Assembly (NCBI RefSeq): GCF_905220705.1
Contig: NZ_CAJNAT010000018.1
Coordinates: 1-64,000 of the forward strand
Reading direction: 5' to 3'
DNA from: Paraburkholderia domus
Lineage (GTDB): Bacteria > Pseudomonadota > Gammaproteobacteria > Burkholderiales > Burkholderiaceae
DNA: 64,000 nt
Shown here piece after piece: positions 16,368 through 23,800 of the stretch (positions are counted from its first letter, which is position 1; every line of letters begins with the position of its first letter). The notes under the pieces were generated by a model, which did no database searches, was not told where the DNA came from, and was given only the letters and a program-made list of their open reading frames with translations. A program made the position numbers and the translations under genes.

Positions 16368-17015
16368 ATGACCACCGACCGCACGATCACGCTGTTCCAC
16401 TCACCGCAATGCCGCTCAGTGAGCGCACTCACGCTGCTCGAGGAGCTCGGCGCCCCGTATCAGTTGAAGGTGCTGAACATGAAAGCCGGCGAGCAGCGCA
16501 AGGCGCCGTATCTCGCAATCAATCCGCTCGGCAAAGTGCCGGCGATCCTTCACGGCGACGCGCTGGTCACCGAACAGGTCGCCATCTTTATCTATCTGGC
16601 CGACCTGTTTCCCGAAGCGGGCCTCGCGCCGACGCTCGACGATCCGTCGCGCGGGCCGTATCTGCGCTGGCTGGTGTACTACGCGGCATGTTACGAACCG
16701 GCGCTGGTCGACAAGGCGATGAAGCGCGAACCGGCGCCGCACGCTACCTCGCCGTACGGCGATTTCGACTCGATGCTCGAGACCTTGACGAGCCAGCTGG
16801 AGGCTTCGCCCTATCTGCTCGGCGACAGGATGTCGGCTGCGGACATCTTGTGGGGCATCGCGTTGCATTGGGGAATGATGTTCAAGCTGGTGCCCGAGAC
16901 GCCGGTTGTGCTCGAGTATGCCCAGCGGGTCTGCTCGCGGCCGAGCTTCGTGATGGTGACCGAGCGGGATGTCGCGCTGGCGGCCGAGCACGCGGCGGCG
17001 GTCAACGACGCTTGA
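16368..17015 (+). CDS. Glutathione S-transferase family protein
   Basis: 215 residues with a thioredoxin-like N-domain (ITLFHSPQCRSVSALTLLEEL, 7-27; cis-proline segment GKVPAIL; TEQVAIFIYLADLF) and an all-helical C-domain with the N-capping motif SAADILWG. SPQCRS places a cysteine or serine rather than tyrosine at the glutathione site, as in many bacterial beta/theta-like GSTs. It would conjugate or reduce electrophiles with glutathione in the cytoplasm. The gene lies 104 bp from the divergent WYL regulator. Confidence 0.9.
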   Translation: MTTDRTITLFHSPQCRSVSALTLLEELGAPYQLKVLNMKAGEQRKAPYLAINPLGKVPAILHGDALVTEQVAIFIYLADLFPEAGLAPTLDDPSRGPYLRWLVYYAACYEPALVDKAMKREPAPHATSPYGDFDSMLETLTSQLEASPYLLGDRMSAADILWGIALHWGMMFKLVPETPVVLEYAQRVCSRPSFVMVTERDVALAAEHAAAVNDA

Positions 17016-17215
17016 CAGCGCGATCTGGCCGCCGTGCCTGTTGCGTGGATCAAAGACACGGGATACGTGCGGTGGCTGACTGAACTGGCACCCGGTTGAA
17101 CGCGCGAGGATTTGAGACAATGAAGGCCGCCGGTGAATGTCTTCCCGGGACAACCGGGTGTAGCCTTGGCCTTTCGAGCAGCTGGCGGCCCATTGAACAA
17201 GAGATGTTTTCAGGT

Positions 17216-17476
17216 ATGAGCAAGACCGTATTTATTCCCAGTGTCCCCGCGACGTCGGAAGACGATTTTGACGTTTCGGCGACATCGAAGCTGGCTGGCT
17301 ACCGCCGGTTTTTCGGCGTCTTGAAAGTGGTTCGAACCACCGATGGCCGCGTGCTATTCCCGTTCGACGGCGCGCCGGAACTCGGGCCTTACGCGACAAA
17401 ACTGGAAGCTGTCGCGGCGGCGCAGGTGTATGGCGAGCATATCGTGACCAGCGACCTGGCGCGTCCGGAGTTGTAA
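17216..17476 (+). CDS. Small conserved-type protein, DUF6723-like (86 aa)
   Basis: 86 residues, soluble: MSKTVFIPSV lead, then GYRRFFGVLKVVRTTDGRVLFPFDG and a C-terminal helix with ATKLEAVAAAQVYGEHIV. I recall similar 80-90 residue Burkholderia proteins under DUF6723; function unknown. The ATG at 17216 is chosen because the upstream in-frame extension looks non-coding. The 200 bp before it hold no gene. Confidence 0.6.
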   Translation: MSKTVFIPSVPATSEDDFDVSATSKLAGYRRFFGVLKVVRTTDGRVLFPFDGAPELGPYATKLEAVAAAQVYGEHIVTSDLARPEL

Positions 17477-17573
17477 GCGTAGAAGCGTGGCTGGGTTTTG
17501 GGGGTACTTAGGTGAGCCGCTAAGCTTAGCCACTCGGGGCCGTCGTTTGAACTGGTCACTTTGGGAGCAAAGG

Positions 17574-18164
17574 ATGACTCGTCTACGCAAAGCAGGCCCA
17601 TCTGCTGCGGCTAAGTGGAGCGCGGCTGTGCTGATGGCCGCTTGCTGTCAATCCGGCCTCGCTCAGGACGCTGACGCCAATGCCGGTCAGAAGGCGCTCG
17701 GAGAAGCCGAGGTCGTTCACACCCAGGTCCATGTAGTCGCTATCTATCCCGCCACCAACAGCGTCACGCTGCGTGGCCCGCACGGCCATCTGACGGATGT
17801 CGACGTCAATCCCCAATTGGCCGATGTCAGCAAACTGCGCGTCGGCGACAAACTAAACATTGCTTATCAACAGGCGCTGCTGCTTCAGATCGACAAGGTG
17901 ACGACCAAAGGTGTGCGTGAACGCATCGAGACGACGGCGGCGATACCGGCTTCGGCGGGATACGCGTCATCGGCGCATCGCGTGCAGGTTGTCGCGACGG
18001 TGCTGAAGATCGACCGTAAGAGCCGGATGGTGACGCTACGTGGACCGAAGCATCAGCAGGTGCTGAGGGCTGCGAGGGACGTTCCGCTCAATGAGTTGAA
18101 AGTCGGGGACAGTGTGCGGGCGGAGTTTGTTTCGGCGGCTGCGGTGGAGGTGGTGAGGAAGTGA
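17574..18164 (+). CDS. Exported protein of unknown function with two repeated beta modules
   Basis: 196 residues. A signal peptide (about 1-32, ending QSGLAQ) precedes two similar beta modules: VHVVAIYPATNSVTLRGPHG...LRVGDKLNIAYQQAL (about 52-100) and VQVVATVLKIDRKSRMVTLRGPKHQ...LKVGDSVRAEFVSA (about 137-190). The pattern, strand, T-L-R-G-P turn and V-G-D, looks like a duplicated OB- or SH3-like barrel in the periplasm. No enzymatic motif is visible. A GGGAG ribosome binding site stands 7 bases before ATG 17574, which fixes the start. Confidence 0.75.
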   Translation: MTRLRKAGPSAAAKWSAAVLMAACCQSGLAQDADANAGQKALGEAEVVHTQVHVVAIYPATNSVTLRGPHGHLTDVDVNPQLADVSKLRVGDKLNIAYQQALLLQIDKVTTKGVRERIETTAAIPASAGYASSAHRVQVVATVLKIDRKSRMVTLRGPKHQQVLRAARDVPLNELKVGDSVRAEFVSAAAVEVVRK

Positions 18165-18223
18165 GAAGAGCGCGCCGCGCCTAGCTTACATTCCTCTTAA
18201 ACAGCATGCTAGACTCCAACCCC

Positions 18224-18625
18224 ATGTCATATTGGCGCAAATTCTTCGTCATCATGCTGCTGGTACTGAGCCTTCCGGTTCAGTCGTTCGCGGCTCTCTC
18301 CATGAAATGCGAGACCTCGCATTTCATGGGCGAAATGACGTCGGCGCAAGATGAACATGCGTCTGGGTCGGCTCACAGTCACGATATGCACGTTGCCGCA
18401 ATGGCCGACGCTAGCCACCCCGGCCATCATCCCGGCGAAGCGCCTCATGCGCACGCCTGCAGTACCTGCGCGTCCTGCTGTCTCGGTGCTGGTTTTCCTG
18501 TCGGCCCGACAACGGCGACACACGCCGACATCGCTCACCTTGCTGTGCCGCTTCCTTCCTCTGTCAATGCCGCATCGTTCCTGACTAGCGGCATCGAACG
18601 ACCTCCCAGAACCCTCCTCGTCTAG
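18224..18625 (+). CDS. Small His/Met/Cys-rich exported protein of the copper cluster
   Basis: 133 residues. A hydrophobic leader (FFVIMLLVLSLPVQSFA) is followed by a Met/His-rich part (HSHDMHVAAMADASHPGHHPGE) and CSTCASCC (about 80-87), so it can plausibly bind copper in the periplasm. The end GIERPPRTLLV is a tail I associate with small proteins that open copper-efflux operons in Burkholderiales. It is the first gene of a four-gene cluster leading to a TolC-like lipoprotein and a multicopper oxidase. Not a known enzyme; a metal-binding or regulatory role is inferred from composition and context. Confidence 0.7.
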   Translation: MSYWRKFFVIMLLVLSLPVQSFAALSMKCETSHFMGEMTSAQDEHASGSAHSHDMHVAAMADASHPGHHPGEAPHAHACSTCASCCLGAGFPVGPTTATHADIAHLAVPLPSSVNAASFLTSGIERPPRTLLV

Positions 18626-18714
18626 TCCTTTGCCGCGGTCTGAGGCCGCGATGCGCAATTTCGCCCTGATGTCCGTATGCCGGCCATCCAGGTGACTTAC
18701 GACGAGAAAAATCC

Positions 18715-19017
18715 ATGCGAATGTTTATCGCGGCGCTGCTCAGCGCGGCGGCATTGTTGCCGTCGCTCGCGCACGCCACAGCACCACCTTCTGACCCGGC
18801 CGACGCCTCCGCATCGGTTCCTGCGGTCAACATGCCGTCCGCCTTCGCCGGTTACCAGCCGTACCGGGACCAGAAAGCGCCTACCTGGCAGGCGCTCAAT
18901 CGGGCGGTGACAAGTGCTCCGGCGATGAAAGGAATGAGCCACGGCAACCCGCCGGCTAGCAGTTCCGACGCCAACTACGACGAGCACAGCGCGAAACACG
19001 GGGGGCCGGCCAAATGA
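18715..19017 (+). CDS. Small exported protein of the copper cluster (100 aa)
   Basis: 100 residues with a signal peptide (MRMFIAALLSAAALLPSLAHA). The mature part has YQPYRDQKAPTWQALNRAV, a short motif repeated in small proteins next to TolC-type genes, and a Met/His tail (MKGMSHGNP, DEHSAKHGG). Its stop overlaps the start of the following TolC-like gene (ATGA, 19014-19017), implying coupled translation. Function unknown; probably a periplasmic accessory of copper handling. Confidence 0.7.
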   Translation: MRMFIAALLSAAALLPSLAHATAPPSDPADASASVPAVNMPSAFAGYQPYRDQKAPTWQALNRAVTSAPAMKGMSHGNPPASSSDANYDEHSAKHGGPAK

Positions 19018-20447
19018 CCCCGGATTCCTTTTCAGGCAGCCGCATCGTCGCTGCCGCCACGGCTCTGGTGTTGCTCGCCGGTTGCACGACGTTTTCGGAG
19101 GACGGAGGGTTCACCGCCGTTTCGACAACCGCTTCCGAGCGTCTCGGGAAAGACGCAGTACGAGTGAGGACCGACGAAGACCGGGACGCTGTCACCAGAC
19201 GAACGCAGGAACTGCTTTCCGGACCATTGAGCATGGACGATGCAGTCCAGATCGCTCTGCTGAACAACCGGGGGCTTCAGGCGTCATACGGCGAACTCGG
19301 TATTGCCGAGGCGGACCTGGTTCAGGCCGGCCGGCTTCCGAACCCTGGCTTCACGTTCAGCCGGACGCATGGGAGCAATGACCTGAGCATCAGCCGCACC
19401 TTCACGCTCGGCCTGTTGAATGTCCTGACACTGCCATTGGCGACGCGTATTGAGCGTCGCCGCTTCGAGCAGACCAAGCTGCTTGCTGCGGACGCGATGC
19501 TCAAGGTCGCCGCGGATGCTCGGCGTGCCTATGTCAGCGCAGTCGCAGCGCAGCAGTCTGCCGCGTATGCGGAGCAGGTGAAGGACTCGGCCGAGGCCGG
19601 TGCCGAACTCTCCTTGCGGATGCAGCAGGCTGGCAACTTCAGCAAACTCGACTACGCGCGCGAGCAGGCCTTCTATGCAGATGCGGTGGCGCAGCTCGCC
19701 AGGACCCGACAGCGGTCGGTGTCCACACGGGAAAAACTCACTCGAACAATGGGGCTATGGGGCGCGGAAGCGCAGTACACGCTTCCCGGGCGCTTGCCGG
19801 ACCTGCCCAAGGACCGCCCCGAGCTAAACAACCTCGAGCGCTTCGCGATGCGGAACCGGCTGGATATCCAGGCTGCGAAGCTCCAAACGCAGAGCGTTGC
19901 ATCCTCATTGGGTCTTAGCAAAGCGACGCGTTTCATCAACGCCCTGGACGTCGGCTATCAGAACAATTTCACGACCGCCGACGGCCATGAGCAGGGCTAC
20001 GAAATCAGTGTCGAGATTCCCCTCTTCAACTGGGGCGGTTCGAAGGTTGCGCGCGCCGAAGCGATTTATATGCAGTCGGTTGACCGGGTCGCCGAGACCG
20101 CCATTAACGCCCGGTCCGAAGTTCGCGAGTCGTATTCAGCCTACGTGACTGACTACGACGTCGCGAAGCATTACCGCGATGAGGTCGTGCCAATCCGGAA
20201 GACCGTCTCGGACGAGCTCCTGCTTCGCTACAACGGCATGCTCGCGAGCGTGTTCGAACTGCTCGCCGATTCACGCGACCAGGTCGGCGCGGTGAACAGC
20301 TATATCGACGCGTTGAAGGACTACTGGCTCGCAGAGACCGACCTGCAGCAGGCACTCGGCGGCCGTCTGCAACCACTGGCGATGGTCTCCGCGCCATCCG
20401 CCACAACGACGCAACCAGCGTCGCCCGCCGATTCAGAAGGTAAATGA
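19014..20447 (+). CDS. TolC-family outer-membrane efflux lipoprotein
   Basis: 477 residues. The lipobox LLAGC puts the lipidated Cys at 24. Two outer-membrane-efflux repeats follow (about 70-260 and 275-455), with typical long-helix texts NNRGLQASYGELGIAEADLVQAGRLPNPGF, YAREQAFYADAVAQLAR and VSVEIPLFNWGGSK. It would form the trimeric outer-membrane duct of a tripartite pump, but no periplasmic adaptor or RND gene is adjacent. It overlaps the preceding small gene and is one base from the multicopper oxidase gene. Confidence 0.88.
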   Translation: MTPDSFSGSRIVAAATALVLLAGCTTFSEDGGFTAVSTTASERLGKDAVRVRTDEDRDAVTRRTQELLSGPLSMDDAVQIALLNNRGLQASYGELGIAEADLVQAGRLPNPGFTFSRTHGSNDLSISRTFTLGLLNVLTLPLATRIERRRFEQTKLLAADAMLKVAADARRAYVSAVAAQQSAAYAEQVKDSAEAGAELSLRMQQAGNFSKLDYAREQAFYADAVAQLARTRQRSVSTREKLTRTMGLWGAEAQYTLPGRLPDLPKDRPELNNLERFAMRNRLDIQAAKLQTQSVASSLGLSKATRFINALDVGYQNNFTTADGHEQGYEISVEIPLFNWGGSKVARAEAIYMQSVDRVAETAINARSEVRESYSAYVTDYDVAKHYRDEVVPIRKTVSDELLLRYNGMLASVFELLADSRDQVGAVNSYIDALKDYWLAETDLQQALGGRLQPLAMVSAPSATTTQPASPADSEGK

Positions 20448-20448
20448 A

Positions 20449-21744
20449 ATGCTGTCTCGTCGAAATTTTCTCAGCGGTTCCGGGGCCGCCCTGTTGGGGG
20501 CGGCACTGGTCAGCAAGGCCGGTGCCGCCTCGCTTCCTGAGGCTCTCACGATGGATAAGGCGACGATGCAGCCGCCGCTCGCCCCTCCGAACGGCCGTCC
20601 CTACACGCCCGTTGCCACGCTGAACGGCTGGTCACTGCCGTGGCGCATGAAAAATGGCTGGAAGGAATTCCACCTGATTGCCGAGCCGGTTGTACGCGAA
20701 ATGGCGCCGGGCATGAATGCCAACCTGTGGGGCTATAACGGCCAGGCGCCGGGACCCACCATCGAGGCAGTCGAAGGCGACAAGGTGCGCATCTTCGTGA
20801 CCAACAAGTTGCCGGAGCACACCACGGTTCACTGGCACGGCATGCTCCTGCCGTGCGGCATGGATGGCGTCGGCGGTCTCACACAGCCGCACATTCCGCC
20901 GGGCAAGACCTTTGTCTACGAGTTTCAGCTGGAGAAGCACGGCACGTTCATGTACCACCCGCACGCCGACGAGATGGTGCAGATGGCGATGGGGATGATG
21001 GGCACGTTCATCGTGCACCCCAAAGACCCTGCCGTCATGAAAGTCGACCGTGATTTCGTGTTCCTCATGTCCGCGTATGACATCGACCCAGGCAGCTTCA
21101 CGCCGCGCGTCAATGAAATGACCGACTTCAACATGTGGGCCTGGAATGCGCGCGTTTTTCCAGGCATCGATCCGTTACCGGTACGTGCAGGGGACCGCGT
21201 GCGTATCCGGTGCGGCAATCTGACGATGACCAATCACCCCATTCACCTGCACGGCTACCACTTCGAGGTCGCAGGGACTGACGGCGGGTGGATTCCGCAG
21301 TCTGCGCGCTGGCCCGAGGTGACCGCCGATGTTGCGGTCGGCCAGATGCGCGCTATCGAATTTACAGCGAACCGTCCCGGCGACTGGGCATTCCATTGTC
21401 ACAAGTCGCACCACACGATGAACGCGATGGGACACCAGGTACCCAACCTGATTGGCGTTCCGCAAAAAGACCTGGCGAGGCGTATCAACAAGCTGGTGCC
21501 GGACTACATGGCGATGGGCAGCACGGGTGGTGCGATGGGCGAGATGGAGATGCCGCTACCCGACAACACGCTGCCGATGATGACAGGAACAGGCCCATTC
21601 GGCGCGCTGGAAATGGGCGGCATGTTCACTGTCGTGAAGGTTCGGGAGGGACTGGGCCGCAACGACTATCGCGACCCAAGCTGGTTCAGGCATCCCAAAG
21701 GGACGGTCGCCTACGAATACACCGGTGAACTACCGGAGAGCTGA
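20449..21744 (+). CDS. Tat-exported multicopper oxidase
   Basis: 431 residues. SRRNFLSGSGAALLG (3-17) is a twin-arginine signal. All four copper motifs are present: HWH (128-130), HPH (170-172), HPIHLH (263-268) and HCHKSHH (316-322), with axial Met candidate M327. The last 80 residues are Met-rich (MAMGSTGGAMGEMEMP...), as in CueO-type cuprous oxidases. It probably oxidises Cu(I) to Cu(II) in the periplasm. It is co-transcribed with the TolC-like gene (1-bp gap) and is followed by a hairpin terminator. Confidence 0.92.
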   Translation: MLSRRNFLSGSGAALLGAALVSKAGAASLPEALTMDKATMQPPLAPPNGRPYTPVATLNGWSLPWRMKNGWKEFHLIAEPVVREMAPGMNANLWGYNGQAPGPTIEAVEGDKVRIFVTNKLPEHTTVHWHGMLLPCGMDGVGGLTQPHIPPGKTFVYEFQLEKHGTFMYHPHADEMVQMAMGMMGTFIVHPKDPAVMKVDRDFVFLMSAYDIDPGSFTPRVNEMTDFNMWAWNARVFPGIDPLPVRAGDRVRIRCGNLTMTNHPIHLHGYHFEVAGTDGGWIPQSARWPEVTADVAVGQMRAIEFTANRPGDWAFHCHKSHHTMNAMGHQVPNLIGVPQKDLARRINKLVPDYMAMGSTGGAMGEMEMPLPDNTLPMMTGTGPFGALEMGGMFTVVKVREGLGRNDYRDPSWFRHPKGTVAYEYTGELPES

Positions 21745-21754
21745 ACCCGTATCG

Positions 21755-21789
21755 CCGGACACGGAGTCCGGTTCGCGTTTGTTTTTTTT
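21755..21789 (+). terminator. Terminator closing the copper cluster
   Basis: A 6-bp stem CCGGAC/GTCCGG with a 5-base loop (21755-21771) is followed after a few bases by a run of eight T residues (21782-21789). It lies 11 bp past the oxidase stop. The remainder to 21986 contains no gene I can support. Confidence 0.6.
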
Positions 21790-21986
21790 AACAAGTGGCT
21801 GGCGCCCTGACCGTGACGCAGCTTCAGAAGAAGTAAGTGTCCATAGCTCGTGGCGGCCAGAACCTGCTCTTCGGTAGACCTTCCAATATGTCCCGCATTC
21901 GAACATGGGCGCCTATAGTGGAGATATCGTCGCCTTGGGGGCGAGCTTCCGGTTCAGGACCGACGCATTTGACGGGGGACGGCACT

Positions 21987-22325
21987 ATGACTGCTGATTC
22001 TGGTTTGGCTTACGATCCGCAGGGACAGACGCCAGAGTCATTGTTGACGCTGGTTGAATATCTCGAACTCTCGCTGGATGAGGGCAAGAACGTCGTCATG
22101 ATGCGCCGCGGTCCAGACGTCTGTGCTGTCTACATCGGCGACCCGGCGGACGAGGACAACGAGTTGACGGGTCACGGAACCATCACGGCGGACGTGGCAG
22201 ACGAGATACTCGAACTGACGCACGCAGGCGTAAACCGGATCGCGATCGGCGGCCAGACGTACCGGTTTGTTCGAAGCTTTACGCACATCGCTGACGTTGG
22301 AGCAGTGATATTTGCTCCGGCGTAA
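21987..22325 (+). CDS. Hypothetical protein (112 aa)
   Basis: 112 residues, acidic, soluble, no signal peptide. Readable pieces are QTPESLLTLVEYLELSLDEGKNVVMMRRGPDVCAVYIGD and ADEILELTHAGVNRIAIGGQTYRFVRSF, which suggest a small alpha/beta domain. No family recognised. GGGGGA lies nine bases before the ATG at 21987 and decides the start. It is convergent with the next gene; their stops are 33 bp apart. Confidence 0.6.
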   Translation: MTADSGLAYDPQGQTPESLLTLVEYLELSLDEGKNVVMMRRGPDVCAVYIGDPADEDNELTGHGTITADVADEILELTHAGVNRIAIGGQTYRFVRSFTHIADVGAVIFAPA

Positions 22326-22358
22326 GCTTGCGAGCAACCGGTCACCCCGCTTTCGGGG

Positions 22359-22898
22359 TCAGGACTTCGACCTTGGCTCGGGCCAAGGCCACCCCCTCTT
22401 CTCGATGGGTGCGTCCGACTTGGCGGGCAGCGTGGCCACGGCCGATACCTCGGCCGGCGTTGCATCCTTTGCGGCATCGCGAGCCGGTCCTGCCGACGCC
22501 CCCGCTTTCACCGTCGAACGCCCGGTCCCGAACCACGCTACTGTCCGTTGGACGTAGGTAACATACGCGTTCCAGCCGTCGAGGTCACCGTCAAACAGGT
22601 TGTGCTGAACGCTTGCCGCCAGCGCGTCCCGGTTGAGCTCCGCCGCAAGCAGCTCCCTAGGCCACGGGAAGAATGCGCTCGCGACGCGTTTAGTGAATTC
22701 GGCCACCGTCATTGTGGGCGCCAGCGCCCGGAGGAACTCGAAGTGCAGCAATGAATCATCTTCCCGCATAAGGTGCACCACCGCCGCGGTCGGCCTGCTT
22801 GCCTGGGCTAAACAGTTCGAAGCTTCGAGTATGTCCCCGAGATGAAGCAGTAGTTCACGTCTGTCAAATCGGTCATCCATTGCGGTAGGTTCGTTCAT
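22359..22898 (-). CDS. Hypothetical protein (179 aa)
   Basis: 179 residues. The N-terminal 120 look like a compact helical domain (RRELLLHLGDILEASNCLAQA...FLRALAPTMTVAEFTKRVASAFFPWPRELLAAELNRDAL...DGWNAYVTYVQRTVAWFG); the C-terminal 55 are low-complexity Ala/Pro/Lys. No family recognised and no export signal. The start could be 22898 (MNEPTAMDD) or 22880 (MDDRFDRR). It sits in a block of unassigned genes between the copper cluster and glmS. Confidence 0.55.
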   Translation of the reverse strand: MNEPTAMDDRFDRRELLLHLGDILEASNCLAQASRPTAAVVHLMREDDSLLHFEFLRALAPTMTVAEFTKRVASAFFPWPRELLAAELNRDALAASVQHNLFDGDLDGWNAYVTYVQRTVAWFGTGRSTVKAGASAGPARDAAKDATPAEVSAVATLPAKSDAPIEKRGWPWPEPRSKS

Positions 22899-23054
22899 CG
22901 CGTACTTGGCTGGAGAGGGTTGGCTTCGGTTGAACGCCAGATTTCAGGTGTGGCGTTGCCGATTTCGGTCTGGGGAACGAACGCATCGCTCACGGCTTAG
23001 TCTCACCTGTCAACGGTGAAATGTTCCGCCACAAATCAATCTGAATCAGGCCCA

Positions 23055-23765
23055 ATGCGCTCGACTTTCACTAAATGGCTGTTCATCGTCTACCTTCTCG
23101 GTAGCGGCACGCTGTATTCAATCGCCATACTGCTCCTGTTTCCTTTCGTCGGCAGGACTGGACGATACTGGTTGGCAAAACAATGGTGTCGCGCACTGGT
23201 GGTGGTGATGCGCTGGCTGCCTGGCGTCTCATGTTCGATAGAAGGGCTTGAGCATATTCCTGAAGGGCCCGCGATACTGCTGTGCCGTCACGAATCGACG
23301 TGGGAGACACTCGCATTTCTGGCACTTTTTCCAAGGCGCATCAGCTTTGTTTTCAAGGAGGAGCTTCTGCGCATTCCTTTTTTTGGATGGGTGCTGCGTG
23401 GCCTCGACATGGTTAGCCTGAACCGTGGCTCCGCTCGACAGGCTCATCAGGCTGTGACGCAGGAAAGCGCTGAGAAGCTGGCGAAGGGAGATGTCGTTGT
23501 CATTTTCCCGGAGGGAACCCGGGTGCCACACGATGCCCCGTTGAGGATGACATCGGGAGGCGTTCGATTGGCTTGCGCAACTGGCGTGCCTGCTGTTCCG
23601 GTCGTTCTCAACGCGGGCAAAGTCTGGCCGGCGAAAGGCTGGCCCACCGGCCGTGGACAAATTCGTGTGGTTGTAGGCCCGGCATTCTCCCCTCGGGACC
23701 TCTCACAGCAGGAACTGAGTCGAGCGGTCCACGAGTGGATGAAAAAAGAACTGGCGCGGCTTTGA
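23055..23765 (+). CDS. 1-acyl-sn-glycerol-3-phosphate acyltransferase (PlsC-like)
   Basis: 236 residues, with N-terminal membrane segment WLFIVYLLGSGTLYSIAILLLFPF, catalytic block CRHESTWET (H-x4-E variant of the usual H-x4-D), LNRG, FPEGTR and a hydrophobic VPAVPVVLNAG. This is the LPLAT fold that transfers an acyl group to lysophosphatidate at the inner membrane. The start MRSTFTKW at 23055 is favoured; the in-frame ATG at 23016 adds a polar leader not expected before the membrane segment. It may be an accessory copy, as it is not next to lipid or core genes. Confidence 0.87.
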   Translation: MRSTFTKWLFIVYLLGSGTLYSIAILLLFPFVGRTGRYWLAKQWCRALVVVMRWLPGVSCSIEGLEHIPEGPAILLCRHESTWETLAFLALFPRRISFVFKEELLRIPFFGWVLRGLDMVSLNRGSARQAHQAVTQESAEKLAKGDVVVIFPEGTRVPHDAPLRMTSGGVRLACATGVPAVPVVLNAGKVWPAKGWPTGRGQIRVVVGPAFSPRDLSQQELSRAVHEWMKKELARL

Positions 23766-23800
23766 CCGCCTTACATGCATGGGCCTGCGCCTTCCCACCC

